Shown: positions 23,995 through 37,179 of the stretch, in pieces
Position numbering within the stretch: the first letter of the stretch is position 1
Layout: the number at the start of each line of letters is the position of its first letter
Source of the DNA: Acanthacorydalis orientalis
Taxonomy: Eukaryota; Arthropoda; Insecta; Megaloptera; Corydalidae
NCBI GenBank assembly: GCA_034766995.1
Contig: CM068320.1
Location: 7,692,501-7,756,500, forward strand
DNA length: 64,000 bases
Direction of reading: 5' to 3'
The notes under the pieces: generated by a model
Told to the model about the DNA's origin: nothing
What the model saw: only the letters and a program-made list of their open reading frames with translations
Database searches by the model: none
Program-made: the position numbers and the translations under genes

Positions 23995-24086
23995 ATAATT
24001 TAATATTGAAGACAAGAGTTTGTGATATATATATATATATATATGTATATACATATTACAAACTGTTGTCTTCAATATTAAATTAT
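23995..24086. repeat. Long hairpin with (TA)n loop beside the mariner
   Basis: ATAATTTAATATTGAAGACA at 23995 continues AGAGTTTGTGATAT and is matched by its near-exact complement ending at 24086 (TGTCTTCAATATTAAATTAT). The arms are about 36 bp with one or two mismatches. The centre is (TA)n with one TG. It begins within 10 bp of the mariner's right end. Confidence 0.9.
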
Positions 24087-24577
24087 GTCGCATGTAATCA
24101 TAATATATAAAAAAATCATAATATATGAAATTTGTTAAATTAGTATTTTTTCATTTCTTACAGACGATTAAGAGTTTTTAGTTAGAATGTTAATTAAACT
24201 ATATTACTCATATCACGTTCCGTTAATTAAAATTCGCATGCCGTACTAGTATTTTCATTAAAGCAATCATACTAATACATTTTTTTTAGTATAAATTTGT
24301 TCAAGTAATTAATATATTTAATGATAATTATAATAAACTATTTTAATTATTTATATAAACATATTTAAATAAAGGAATACTATTTAAGATTTTTTTGAGT
24401 AAAACTTTATCAGTGTTAAAAAAGATTTGTCTACATACACACCTTTGAATTTTGTAATTTATATTATTGATACTGTACACGTATTGATTTTTCTTTTACT
24501 ACTATTTTTTCCAAATGTATATTCCATGTCATTTTGTTATCGTGTCTAAAATGATATTCAATAAAACAAATTATGAA

Positions 24578-24762
24578 ACTCACTGTCAAAAATAAGAGAA
24601 GCTATCGTTTGTGCACGTAAATGGGTTATCTACAATACTTCTGCTGAATTTGCAAAAAGTCTCTCTGAAAGGATAAATCCATCACGTATTCAAGCGAAAA
24701 GAGTATTTGATAGATTTAAATATGTTTGTTCCGTAACTAAGGAAGAAGATAGTGATATGTAG
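24578..24762 (+). pseudogene. Possible transposase N-terminal relic
   Basis: The translation reads REAIVCARKWVIYNTSAEFA, KSLSERINPSRIQAKRVFDR, FKYVCSVTKEE, then a stop at 24760. The pattern (start helix, then a helix-turn-helix-like segment ending in FDRFK and CSV) resembles the N-termini of Tc1/mariner-like or related insect transposases. I cannot assign a family, and no terminal repeats are seen. It could also be chance or an exon fragment. Confidence 0.35.
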
Positions 24763-25075
24763 TTTTTTTGTAAAAAAAGTAAGTTTAATTTTATAGCAGT
24801 AAGAATTTACTCAAAGAAATGAATTATTTTAAGTTAGAAACAATAATGATATCGAAATTAATTAACTGTTCGAAGCAATTATTTTATCAACTACAGGTGA
24901 CATATTTCCAAATCTTTGAAGTGGAATCAGCTCTGATGTTAAATAAAAAACAATACAGACACTAATTTTATGAGCATATTCATCATTTTTTATTGAGAAA
25001 TATTAATATTATTTTGTTTATTTTATTAGAATCTAAATAAAGAGGAATATAAGTTTATGAAACGAATAGAATCAA

Positions 25076-25222
<147 letters not shown>

Positions 25223-25319
25223 GAATTTCTTTTTTTAATTTCTGTATGTTTAAGAAAATGTTTTAGTTAATTCATTAACAAGTAATCAATAAAACAAAAC
25301 AGTAAAAATTATCAACTAC

Positions 25320-25640
25320 ATTCCTCTAAGAAATAAACGCCAATGTCAGACAAAATTTGAAATATCAAATTGAAAATCGAAACGTTTCGATGCACATTAA
25401 ACGAATCGGCAATCTGTTTCGTATACGATGGTTCTTGCCAGTTACATTGTCTCTCCTCAATGATTGATAATATCTTCGTAACAGACTGTTGTAATTAGTC
25501 ACAATCAAACCAATTAATTTATTAGTTTCGCTCGTGTGTTCTTCATCAGATAAAATACGTCTGCTGTTGTATAATTTTCTTGCGTACAGCGTGTTTCCGT
25601 TTTATAGAACGTTGTTTTTACATCGGCGTACTTTAAGTGA
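25320..25640 (-). other. Mixed-composition stretch, possible transposase relic
   Basis: Less AT-rich than its flanks. On the minus strand one frame reads QEPSYTKQIADSFNVHRNVS, which looks like a recognition helix of a transposase HTH, and another reads RRILSDEEHTSETNKLIG. Stops and frame changes prevent an assignment. Confidence 0.25.
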
Positions 25641-25965
25641 TTTAAATTTATTCTGTTGTTAATTACAAGTTTGAATAGTTTTTATACAAGGCACTGCTTA
25701 AAAAACGCGTACATATATATATTTTTAATTTAAATACACTTTCCCTCTTAGGATTTCTTAATATAACCGTGAAAATGTTTCAAATATGAAACTGACACTT
25801 TTATATTTCGATTTTATATCAAAAGAGATCATTTTATAGAAAAAAAATAATTTAGATGCATTTTTTCTAACTATATTTACACATCAAAATTAATTATATA
25901 AAAATTACTATTAATATAATATTCTAAAATATTTCAAAACTATGATTTGATAAAATATTCATCTG

Positions 25966-26160
25966 TTAGATTGGTAGGAAAATAATTGCAGTGTTTGTTT
26001 TTTGAATTCTAACCTAAATTTTGTTTAATGAAAGTATCATTTCATTGTGTTTACATTAATATAATTTTAAAGTGCATTTTTCTGTCTGTATTTTGGTAAC
26101 ATTGACTTTGGTTTTATCATAAATTTTGCTTTAAATTAGACTATTGAATTGAAGTTGGAA
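25966..26160 (+). mobile_element. Cecropia-type mariner 5' end fragment (copy 3)
   Basis: It begins TTAGATTGGTAGGAAAATAA and continues TTGCAG, then follows the 5' untranslated sequence of the 18285 element (complement strand) through TTTGGTAACATTGACTTTGG to the start of the coding remnant, where similarity fades. No second end is found, so it is a one-ended fragment. Confidence 0.8.
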
Positions 26161-26847
26161 AAAAGGTTGTTTCAATTACTGAACGTTCAATTTATTTTAA
26201 TTCAATGTGACATTTTCTTAAGAAAGCTATAAAAATTTACAATATAGAGCACATGGCCCGTAATTAGGTTTAAAACCCAAATCTATTAACAATTGTAAAT
26301 CTATACACAATTCCGTAAAAATATATACCATAAAATATAATTTGACCTGACGGTTTCAGTTATTTTTAATTGGTTGAGTTTTGTTTTCACCCGTTGCAAC
26401 ACATTTGCCATTTTCAAATAGATTTTAATTAACTGATAGTTTTAAAATTTACCTGAAGAGTATATTCTTATATTATTACTGATATATCAGTTATAATTAT
26501 ATTATATAATTGTTACTGATAATACATGTGTTAAATCTAAGGGTGTAAAACAGAAATTTAAGTGATCCAAAAGTAATAAAATAATCGAGACAACGTACCA
26601 AGAGAATAACAAGAATATAGAATTATCTTTGAAATATGTGACATATATTTATCTTAAATAAGATAAATATAGAATAGGTGAAAATCTGAAAAAATAAAGA
26701 ACTTCTTCATAGTAATAATATTAATTAGTTCCATCAAAGTAGTGTCAATTTCATCAAATTGTGTTTTCGAAAAGTTTAATAACGATATTTTAAATAAAGG
26801 GCGAGTTTATATAATACTTTATGTGAATAATAATTTTTTTCGGTTAA

Positions 26848-26973
26848 CCCTTTCTACTAAAATGACGAGTCCAACTCGTCATGATTTTTCTATGTCAAAA
26901 TAGACAATCGTCAAAAATGTTTAAATTGTATGCCTGACAAATATTGTTTGCAAGGGAATTGCAATAAAAGGGG
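26848..26973. mobile_element. 126-bp piggyBac-like MITE
   Basis: TTAA at 26844-26847 and 26974-26977 flank a segment that starts CCCTTTC and ends AAAAGGGG. TTAA target duplications with CCC...GGG ends are the piggyBac hallmark. Just inside the left end ATGACGAGT (26862-26870) and ACTCGTCAT (26874-26882) form a perfect 9-bp hairpin with a 3-base loop, a subterminal palindrome often seen in such elements. There is no coding capacity. Confidence 0.8.
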
Positions 26974-27333
26974 TTAAATTTCTCAAATCAAAATAGAAAA
27001 TATGTCTAATATTACTAAATAATAAAATTTTAAACTATCAATAATATCGTTTATCTTATTTAAAATCTAACCATAATACCGATACCAATTCACTATCTAT
27101 AGTTAATACGAATTAAATTATGTTTTACAAAAGAAATATATTGATCAAATATAATAAAAAGATCAGATTTGTTTGAAAGTAGATGAAAGTAATTCCTACT
27201 GTGTAATGATTAAATGTTACTAATGATTATTTATTGACTTTGTATACATTTTTGTCTATTTTGTAAATACATATGAATGGCAGTTTAATTCGATTGCACT
27301 CATATTATACTTTCAGCTCCATATAAAATATTG

Positions 27334-27349
27334 TATATATATATATATT
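27334..27349. repeat. Short (TA)n microsatellite
   Basis: Eight TA units. Confidence 0.85.
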
Positions 27350-27477
27350 ACAATTTGTATAAGAAATTATTTTTTCGTAAACTGAATGTAAATGCATATT
27401 GTTATTAATATTATTTTTCAACAATATCGTTTAAACAAAGAATAAACATAGAATAATGGTTACATTTAGTAATAACA

Positions 27478-27478
<1 letters not shown>

Positions 27479-27538
<60 letters not shown>

Positions 27539-27539
27539 T

Positions 27540-27608
<69 letters not shown>

Positions 27609-27636
27609 TTATGTACGTATAAATATATATATATAC
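27479..27636. repeat. Long compound (TA)n array
   Basis: Two pure TA blocks of about 55 and 58 bp separated by TTTATTTATATAC, followed by shorter TA blocks. The duplicated TTTATTTAT junctions suggest expansion by duplication of a larger unit. Confidence 0.97.
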
Positions 27637-27659
27637 ATCCCCGCGTATAAAACTTTTTT

Positions 27660-29060
27660 TTGATAACTTCTGGGTTTGAGGATGTTAGTGTTACAATTAA
27701 AAGCAACAATAGAAAATAGTTAATAATAATTTATTGAATATTTTTAATTGAAATGTTTGACATGTTTTGTGAGGTAAAAGAAGAATTAATTTGTGAAAGT
27801 GAATTTTGACAGTATTGAAATGTTATCGAAATTTAGTTTATTAATAGACCTTTTTAAAATAAACGTATATTTCTTTTACTCTTTTGTTCAGACTATTGCA
27901 TAATTTAAGTATTTTTTTTGTTCACTAGTTTTATGAGACCCTATTTAAGTACATATAATAGAAAGAAGAATTTTCTTCAATTGAAAGTCAAATTTGGTAG
28001 TCGAATTTAAACGTGTTAACAGTATTTAAATGCATTCAATTTCTATTTTATTCCGGCAGTATTATACTGATATGCATATTATAAATATGAAAGAGGATGT
28101 AGAGAGAAAAAAAAACAATTTGTTACTTTTAATTGTAGATTATACTTTATGTATAATAAAATGAATATTTTAAAGAAAAAAAAATACTTTATACTATGAA
28201 CTAGGTATCCATTATGTATGAAATCAAAAAAGACAATAACTAAGTTATTTGTTTCTTCGATAATGAACCATACATTATGCGTGATAAACTATGAAGCATT
28301 GAATGTATAAGTGAATGTTGCATTTGAGATAAAGGTACTCAATACTTTTTTCCCTATTTCTTGAAGAGCAGCTAATATATCTTCTTCGACTTTTCTCCCT
28401 TACAAAAAAATAATCTACATTCCTTAGTAATTTATACATTTTTGAAGAACGTCTTATTATTCTTATTCTTCTACGTGTAATTTGGTCTTTCTGGATCAAT
28501 TTAATTCTCAGTAATGAAAACGAAGAAAATGCATTCAGACATTTTTATGATTTACCTTACCGTAATTGAAAATAACTGTTACCAAAAGCTTGTAAAAAAC
28601 TTTGATCCGGCATTTATTGTTCTTTTATCTAAATTATGTAGAGAAATAATTTGATCAGTGTGGTATAGACCGCCCTTTCCATGTATTAATTATAAAAAAT
28701 AAGTACATCTATATAAGCAACTTTTTTGTGACTCCTAATATTTATTTTTTTGTTAACGATATCCTCTTTACCTTTGCGATAATTACTGAGAACAACACCT
28801 TTTGTATTTTTCGATCGATAAGCTAATAATATATCTACTTTACAGGCAAGTATTTCTGAACCTTCCCACTGAACTCTAGATTTGATTTTGAAAGATTCTT
28901 TCTATTTGGCCCACGTGTGCCATAAACTGCATAGAATAATGTATGGAACAAATTAAAATGTAAAGCACTTGTTAAAACATAAAGCTACAACAAATTTTTC
29001 AAAGTATCTGAAAGTTTACTAAATACTCTTTCACTTTAATGTCCTAATTTCATTAAATAC
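27660..29060. other. AT-rich stretch without recognisable genes
   Basis: No recognisable features. The minus-strand frame at 28275-28499 is rich in Arg and Ser but has no known domain and no supporting context. Confidence 0.55.
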
Positions 29061-29064
29061 TTCT

Positions 29065-29068
<4 letters not shown>

Positions 29069-29119
<51 letters not shown>
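29069..29119. repeat. (TA)n microsatellite
   Basis: About 25 TA units. Confidence 0.97.
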
Positions 29120-29123
<4 letters not shown>

Positions 29124-29346
29124 TTGCTTGCAACATAAGCATAGCCTTTCTTTGTATCTGATCTAAACCAAATATTGATTCCCCTTTCTACAGGGCACAC
29201 TTAAACCTAAATAGAGCTGTATTCATAATTATATCATACGTTTGGTAGCCACAAACACTGATCATTCTTCAAAATTTTAAACTAACCCAACTCAATGCAA
29301 TTTTAATGTCAAAAAGTACATTCTATTTAAAAGAAATATTCTTAAT

Positions 29347-29412
<66 letters not shown>
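29347..29412. repeat. (TA)n microsatellite
   Basis: TACA units then about 28 TA units. Confidence 0.97.
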
Positions 29413-29418
<6 letters not shown>

Positions 29419-30184
29419 CCAAACAAAGTCAAAATGGTTAATGTATATTATTACCACTTCCATAAATACATATTTGTATTTTTAAATTGTAATTTATACG
29501 ATTTTGTAGAAAACGTATTTATCTAAGCTCTTCTAAATTCCAGATATTACTGGTTGTAAATAACTTAAAAAGTGTACTAATTGTAATTTACAAAAAAATC
29601 TCTTAAATTGAAAGCATGCTTGTATAATAATTTTATTAAGTATTTGTTTAAAAAAATATAAAAAAAATAATGAAAAATATTATTTTTAATAAATAATTTT
29701 GATATATTTTTTACATATATATTTTTTTATTTTGCCATAAGTAGAGATATATTTTTAAAATTGTAATCACTTACCTTTTACTGTATAACTCATCAGAATA
29801 TATTTCATGATTACACTCAAACACGCACTTCAGTTATTTAAACCCACTTACTAATTATTACAAAATACAAAATGTTTATTTTACATTTAAATAATTACGT
29901 ACTACTAATTAATTCACACACAAGGTAGTTTAAGCGAGGACATTGTTACAAATTCTAATACTAGTTTCCGAATTGAATAGTTTCCGTAGCAATACTAAAT
30001 ATTTTCAATTCTTGCATGCGATTTACAATACAACACTAGTGCATTTATGGTATGGCAGATTACATAAATAGTACTGCTTTACAATATTATCAAACGCTCG
30101 TCATTTATACATCGTGTTTCATTTGTCGATGCTTTATATAATCAAAAAAGAGACACGAAATAGTAAAACTTAATTCTAACAAAA

Positions 30185-30186
<2 letters not shown>

Positions 30187-30252
<66 letters not shown>
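30187..30252. repeat. (TA)n microsatellite
   Basis: About 33 uninterrupted TA units. Confidence 0.97.
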
Positions 30253-30256
<4 letters not shown>

Positions 30257-30399
30257 TATTTATGTTCAGTTATCTTTATTACTGATGTTTTATATTCACT
30301 TCTATTAAACCTCACTATTGATACAAAACTCATGTTATAATTATTTTGTAGGGAGACTAAGGACAAAAGATGGATTTTCATCGTTGATTTCCTCTCCCT

Positions 30400-30417
30400 T
30401 ATATATATATATATATA
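30400..30417. repeat. Short (TA)n microsatellite
   Basis: Nine TA units; it lengthens two overlapping spurious frames on the minus strand. Confidence 0.85.
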
Positions 30418-30830
30418 AATTAGTATTAGATATAGATAAAATATTACATAATCTATAAACAAAATAAACAAACTGCATTACTTTAAATACAGAGTTGGAC
30501 AATTTTATTTTAGATTGAAATGAATTATCGATCATTCTAGCAAATTTAATAATTTCATTTTTCTGATAATTACATTTAAGATTAATATATAGTTTTTAAT
30601 TTATAGATTTCATTTCAGAACATAATCTATTCAAAAGTATTTAAGTTGCAAAGAACATTTTAACTGTGATATAGTAACTGATTGTATAACAATGCTAATA
30701 CATAAACATATACATATTTGTAAACGAACTGTTTGTCTGTCTACAAATGTAGTTGAAAACAATAACTCAAACAGACTTTTCTAGTAAATAAATGTTTACA
30801 AACCTTGAAATTTACAGGCGCATATGTATG

Positions 30831-30948
<118 letters not shown>

Positions 30949-31059
30949 TTGATATTAGTTCAATTGTATTTTAGTATTGAATTGAACTTAAACATTAAAT
31001 AAAAAATATATTTTTTTTAATTTTGCGATTTTTTTAATACTTTCAAGCCTATATTGAAC

Positions 31060-31079
31060 TTCTCTCTCTCTCTCTATTT

Positions 31080-31120
<41 letters not shown>

Positions 31121-31162
31121 CTAATATATATATATAGAGAGAGAGAGAGAGAAAGAGAGAGA
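31060..31162. repeat. (TC)n-(TA)n-(GA)n palindromic microsatellite
   Basis: A TC block (about 31060-31075), interrupted TA blocks and a GA block (31136-31162) in this order make the array an inverted repeat of itself, with the TC arm complementary to the GA arm. Confidence 0.95.
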
Positions 31163-31558
31163 TCCTATCTTAATATGCCAGATCAATTTTATTCTAAATC
31201 GGTTATAAAATCGCAAAACACGTCATAACATGTTTGTAGTTCAGCTAGAGAGATATAAAAACAGTATACTAATCACCTTTTTACAATATATTTAAATTTA
31301 CTGACATTTATAAGAACAATTTTCACTATTCCTTTCGTCACTATTCATTTTTGAATGTATTTATTATATTTTCCGATTTATAATTTTAAAAATAATTAAT
31401 ACATCAAAACAAATATGGACACTGTTTACATAAAATTGTAATTTTAATTTAAGAAATTTTCTTTTACCTTAGCCATATGATTTGATTTATGAAATTTTCT
31501 TATATTTTTTATATTCATGATTTTGTTTACCTTGAAGTATAAATTTCTACTTTCAACC

Positions 31559-31559
<1 letters not shown>

Positions 31560-31616
<57 letters not shown>

Positions 31617-31631
31617 CATAAATATATATAT

Positions 31632-31673
<42 letters not shown>
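31560..31673. repeat. Long compound (TA)n array
   Basis: Two main TA blocks joined by CATA, AATA and CACATA variants. Confidence 0.97.
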
Positions 31674-32202
31674 TCCATATAATACTAACGTTTACGTGAT
31701 TCCTAAAACCCAAAAATTGTTTACGAAGTGAAATAACTCAGTAAGTTTTTATGAGATATTTATAAATTTCCTTATGAATATAACTTAAATCATGTCATTT
31801 AATTAATATTAATTATAGAATTTTAATATTTCCGAGTTTACAACAATTTATTGATTAATAGATGCAATTACAATAAGAAATGATAAATTTCAATTTGGTC
31901 AAGATTATTTTGCATCTTTATAATCATATATTTTTTAACATATTAGAGTAAATGTATTCAATTAAAGTACATGTAATGAATATGTATACTCATTTATTTT
32001 CATATATTCCGTAATAACGTTTATATCTAATATATTTTTGAAAAAAAATGTGGCATGTATAAACATCTAAAATACACTTCAGATATTCTTATTCGTTAGA
32101 GACAAATGGTAATTAAAGTAATACAAAATGAAAATAATCATTGACGCTGTGATCTTTTTGAACAAAATTATAATACATTTAATTAAAACATTTTCTTGAA
32201 TG

Positions 32203-32219
32203 TATATATATATATATAA
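32203..32219. repeat. Short (TA)n microsatellite
   Basis: Eight TA units. Confidence 0.85.
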
Positions 32220-32754
32220 TATTTAAATCATGCTTCAATATTAGATACTTTAAACTGATATTAAGTGTTTTCTGTCTCTCTTATAAACTTCTGCCTCTTG
32301 CCTGTAACATGCTATTACAATAATATTTGGTTCTAAATTTACTTGTAGCAAATTGCACTTAAACTTCATGTAATAATTAGGGTCTCGTATACATACAATT
32401 ACGTTTATAAAGCGTCAGAAGTTTGAAACACATGCACGAAATTATCGTTATATGGCTATGTATATTATTTAAAAATCTGTATTGTTCGTAATAAAATAAT
32501 ACTTATATTATTATAAATGTAAAACGTTTTTAAAGTTTATATTTTTCACTAATTAAAAATTATTAAAGTTAGAGACATTTTTTAAATTTGTTTCCAAAAT
32601 ACTTTTCATAGAAAAACTTAAAATATTCTAAAAATAGTTATTCAAGAAGTGAGAAAAATTGTTACAAAACGAAATTAAATAAAGATAACTATACGTATAT
32701 CATATTGTGGGAATCAATGTGAATATTAATTATGTTTATTTCTCTCATGTTTCA

Positions 32755-32925
32755 GTGACAGAGAACTAAGTGCAGACGAACGTGTAGCAATATTTCTTAT
32801 GTGTGGACGTGTGGCTATAACCTAAAGCAAGATGATGCTGAATTTAATATGAATCATCCAGGACGAACTCCCATCACACAATCAGCAGTTTACAAGCTTG
32901 GGGTCCTTAACACGCAGTTTGTGCG
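32755..32925 (+). pseudogene. Transposase N-terminal relic, frameshifted
   Basis: The frame reads RELSADERVAIFLMCGR, then after a shift of frame RGYNLKQDDAEFNMNHPGRT, PITQSAVYKLG. The order (ADERVAIL start helix, NHPxRxPITxSTV recognition helix) is that of the first HTH of an insect Tc1/mariner-like or related transposase. A frameshift near 32810 and the lack of anything recognisable downstream show it is dead. No terminal repeats were found. Confidence 0.5.
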
Positions 32926-33166
32926 TAACACGTGGCTCGGGTAAATATTTTAAACGTTTCGAGACAGCAAAAAGAGCATATGAGATTCAAGTTTCAGCTT
33001 TACCGATTTTTTTTATTTATGTTGTTTAAGAACATTATCAAATTTTCCCTAATATCAGTAGAATCTATATTTTTAAAAAGACTTTAACTACACTTCAATT
33101 GTTAGTTGTAACACGTTTGTGAACTTTTTTTTTCAAAGTAATAGACAATGTTATTTATTTCTTTAA

Positions 33167-33404
33167 ATTTTACTAACGGGGTACATATGTCCCACCGATT
33201 TTCAAAAAGTCTTATCGGGATAATTCCTTATATAGTGAAACCACTATACAATACTGATGGGACAAAACTTCCCAGGACTATATCTTTTATTCGAGATGTC
33301 GGAAAATTCTTAAACAATAATTTTGTCCAATTTTATTTACCTCTTAATGCATTTAATTACTATTTGCCAAAATTAGTCAACACAAAAAAATCGTATTGAA
33401 AGGG
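33167..33404. mobile_element. 238-bp piggyBac-like MITE (probable)
   Basis: TTAA flanks at 33163-33166 and 33405-33408. The right end reads GAAAGGG before TTAA, the canonical piggyBac form. The left end has lost its CCC but carries ACGGGGTACATATGTCCCAC, a subterminal palindrome (GGG-ACATATGT-CCC core) known from piggyBac-type MITEs. A GGGACAAAACTTCCC stretch lies in the interior. An 83-codon frame across it (33148-33399) has no known domain. Confidence 0.55.
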
Positions 33405-33599
33405 TTAAGATGTTTTATTAAAATTTAAATTAAAATAATTTAAAAAATGTAATATAATATTATTTTTATTAGGTAAAAGAAACATGTAATAATTTTTAAA
33501 TAGACCGCTGTGAAAGAATTTTAAAAATATAAAAATATGGATTAACTAGTTTGAAACGAATACCAAAAAACCTTAAATAATCACTAACTGTAATTTTTT

Positions 33600-33710
33600 A
33601 GTATACAAAGAGTAGAAGAGTTTTTTACGGATATGAATGACAGATTTTTTGGTGCTGCGAACATAATGGAATCGATGTCAAAATGCGCATAAGCAATTGA
33701 AGATTTATTA
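33600..33710 (+). other. Possible mariner C-terminal scrap
   Basis: VEEFFTDMNDRFFGAANIME followed by SKCA resembles the ...FF..GI..L..RW.KC.. end of mariner transposases. It lies upstream of the decayed catalytic region at 33945, so it would belong to a different copy. Weak evidence. Confidence 0.25.
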
Positions 33711-33944
33711 AGCAGGAACTATAAGTTATTGTACAACATAATCTACACCATTGCCAATAAATGTCTATTAAATTGTAATAAGTGTCTTCGTTCCATCAAA
33801 GATTAAATCTGGTGTTTTTTACTCCAGCCACTTTTTTACAGCAGACTAAACTCGGTTGTAAGAGTTAAAATGCGTTCTTTTAAAATCACTTTTAATGTTG
33901 AAAATAAGAGAAGTCAGATTGTATCAGATCTAATTTGTACATAT

Positions 33945-34235
33945 TGAGATGTTCATTTAGTGGATTACTTGGAGATAAGATCACCTGTGCACTCATAACG
34001 GTACGTTGAAAAGGAAGTTGATGAGATACTTGTTTGTCCCATTCAAGATCATTGTAATTGAACTGTAATTCGACATAACAATTCGAAACTACACATTTAA
34101 AACTCGTCCAAGAAGCCGTGAAGTGGAACAAATTTAATATAATCACATTCCTACCATACATCCAAGATCTAGTACCATCTAACTTCTTTTTATTTCCAGG
34201 ATCAGAGCGTGATTTAAAGGGAAAGCATTGCCACT
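33945..34235 (+). pseudogene. Mariner transposase catalytic-domain relic
   Basis: Frames read HLVDYLEIRSPVHS, RYVEKEVDEI, RHNNSKLHI, then HLKLVQEAVKWNKFNIITFL, PYIQDLVPSNFFLFPGSERD, LKGKHCHSDN. These correspond to the LVDYLxxG, LHDNARPHT and PPYSPDLAPSDFFLFPxLK motifs of mariner transposases. The second catalytic Asp has become Asn (HNN for HDN) and the third is also Asn (PSN for PSD), besides stops and frame changes. The N-terminal half is missing or unrecognisable. The minus-strand frame at 33892-34161 is a shadow. Confidence 0.65.
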
Positions 34236-34309
34236 CTGATAACCAAGAAAGTTTACCACGATGGGTTCATTGAAGGAATAAAAACTAGATTTATTTACTG
34301 ACATTTGAA

Positions 34310-35535
34310 AAATAAATACACTTTTTGAAAAAAGATTCTCAGCTCTCCTTTTTATTAAAAATTTATAGCTCTCACATAAAATTTTTCAATCATTTCTCGC
34401 ATTAATAAATGTATAAAAATAAATAAAAACATTTTTTTTGTACACAAAATTTAAATTCGTAACATTTATTTCACAATTTAATAAATTCTAATTTTATTAT
34501 CGCATATGTTTTAATTGCAAACAGTCCTATAATTTTTCATTTAATAATTGTCAGTTTAGAACTACCTGATGCGTATAAATTTGTTTTCACTTATTAAATG
34601 ATAAAAACATTTCTAAAATATTCTCTAGAGTTAAGATATAAGAACTTGTATATTTTATTGAAAAGCAGTTATTTATTTGTGTTGTTTTATTGGATGTATA
34701 TTTTTATAACTTTTTTTATTTATTATCTTTTTCATTAAATATAACAATAAATACGTTATTATTTATTGAATAAAACTGTTTTCCTTAAAAAAATAATATG
34801 AATTCAAAATTGTATACAAAAAATACGAATTCGTTACATCATCCGTGGCAAATGAAACCGTACACACAATGTTTAATATTCAAGGACGTGCTTCACATCA
34901 TATTTTCGTTATAGCGCAGATAGGCAGTTCTTGTTATCTTTCACCATCATCCTCTACGACACACATGTCTCACATTACTGTACACATTTCTATACGAACC
35001 GCAATGTTTTCGTCAAAATGAGACGGTTTTGTACTTGAACCACATCGCAATGTTTTTTTTTTCTATTATATTGTATGGTTTTGCTACACTTGACTCGATT
35101 GTTTTAAATTTATATCTTATTTTTGAGAACGTTCAATAAACGTTTAAACATTGATCTGTTTTTATTAAAAAACATTATCATTTACGTTTTTAAATTTATA
35201 CAGGCTGCTTTGTTTTATTTATTACTAATTTGAAAGAAAAAAGTTAAAATTTTCTCAACTAGATGTAAAAAATGTTGAAATGAATATATTACATTTTTTG
35301 CAAAAGGAAAATGAATAATATAATAGCAATAAAATTAAAATACTGTTTGATAGACGATGAAAACTAATTTGGTAAAATGGTTCTTATAATTATTTAAAAT
35401 ATTTAAACTTTTTATAAAAATATCAACTAATTTTTTTATATAAGTCAACACTTTCTCCAATATTTTGAATATTAATGTATATAAAAAAATTCTACAACTT
35501 TATAAATGATAAAAAATATTTGAAAATAATCAAAA

Positions 35536-35578
<43 letters not shown>

Positions 35579-36950
35579 TTACTGTTTTTAATAAATTTAT
35601 GTATAAAATAAAATATTTTATAAAACTGATATTTGTTTATTACTTATGTTTAAAATGACTTCGTACTTACGGTTACAGAAATGTAATTTTCTCAAACTAC
35701 AAATTAACTCCTCAGTGTATTTAAAAAATTAAACTTTTATGAACGTTTTAAAACTTTCAATATAATAATCATTAATTTTGCTTTGATATACAACCAGACA
35801 ACTTTCAGCAAGAACCAAAAATAAAGAAAATTTTATTATCGTACAGTGACCTGTCATCTTTATCAGTTTTCCTGTGACTAACTCTGCAAAGGAATGAAAG
35901 ATCAAAGAAAACATACTTGTACTTTTATAAAAAGACAGCATACTTCATATACTTTTTATAAAAGTAATTTACACATACGAGTACTCCACCATATTTATGT
36001 TATTTTTATCTTGTTTGTTACAATTTAAATTATATGTGAATTTAAATAAGGCACATTTATTTGAAAAAAATGTTTAATTATAGTTTATGTAATTGTAATT
36101 TGCAAAACGCCTTCCTCACTCATTAGAAATGCATTTATGATAATTTTAATTAGCTTATAATTAAGTGGTTATTTGTACTAAATGTACACTATTTGTATAT
36201 AACTATTTGATCTTTGATTTTAATAAAAAATACTTACAAAAATTTTCAGTTGAAATACTATACAGTGTCTATGAAACTTTATTAAATTGATATGATATAA
36301 TAAAGATTTATTTGAAAATATATTAAATTTAAATATTAGAAATATCAATATTTACTTTATAATTTAAATAATTTTGTTTCTAGATAATGCATTATTTTTA
36401 CTCATCCGCGTTTAGGTCATTGTTTATACTTTATCATTTAGAGAAATAAAAATAAAATAAAAAAAATTGAAACAATTATAATTAAAATTATTTAGATTTG
36501 TTTTTAATTAATAATGTAATTACTTAGAAATTTAATTTTTGATATAAAATTATTGCTAAAATTACAAGTAAACGTCTGAACTGAAACAACGTCAACGTTT
36601 TTGAAATATTGGATCAGAATAGAAACACATATCAAAACGAATAAAAAGCTAACCTTGCAAAGGGGGAAGTTATTGATGATTATGCAGATAATACCATTCT
36701 AAAATGAATGTATAGAAAATATAACCCACATTTCAAAAATAATATCTTTACATGAAAAGAAATTTATCATCTAATAAGTCGTTATATAGAAAGTAACAAG
36801 TAGATCGACAATTATGTTGTAAGAATTTAAAATTATAATTATTATTTTAAATTCGTAATTTAATTTACATTAATAAAGTACGAGCTTGTGCTATAAAAAG
36901 TATATAATAAATATTAAATAAGTCTATATATCTTTTATTTTTTTTAAAAA
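34310..36950. other. AT-rich stretch without recognisable genes
   Basis: One (TA)n array and unassigned DNA. 34850-35050 is somewhat less AT-rich but shows no motif I can name. The 70-codon minus frame at 35729-35941 is not recognised. Confidence 0.55.
35540..35577. repeat. (TA)n microsatellite
   Basis: About 19 TA units. Confidence 0.97.
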
Positions 36951-36954
36951 AAAA

Positions 36955-37160
36955 ACAGGATGTTCTTCCTCCTACTTGCTACGCTTGTTTACTATCAGGG
37001 GTGTTTTGCCCCCTACTCGCTCACGCTCGCTCTTTCCCAACAAATGTAAGAAATTAACAAATTATATGTACAGAACATTTGCGTAAAACGTAAACCGTAA
37101 AATTTTTATTAAAAAAATTCCTAAAAATTAACAACAAATTACAATATTAAAATGTGTAAC
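36955..37160 (+). repeat. Interspersed repeat R1, copy 1
   Basis: About 206 bp that align in the same orientation with 45545-45728: ACAGGR start, a CG-containing head (ACTCGCTCACGCTCGCTCTT here), AAATTAACAAATTATA in the middle and AAAATGTGTAAC at the end. Family unknown; no coding capacity. Confidence 0.8.
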
Positions 37161-37179
37161 ATTTTTCTTTACTCTAAAA

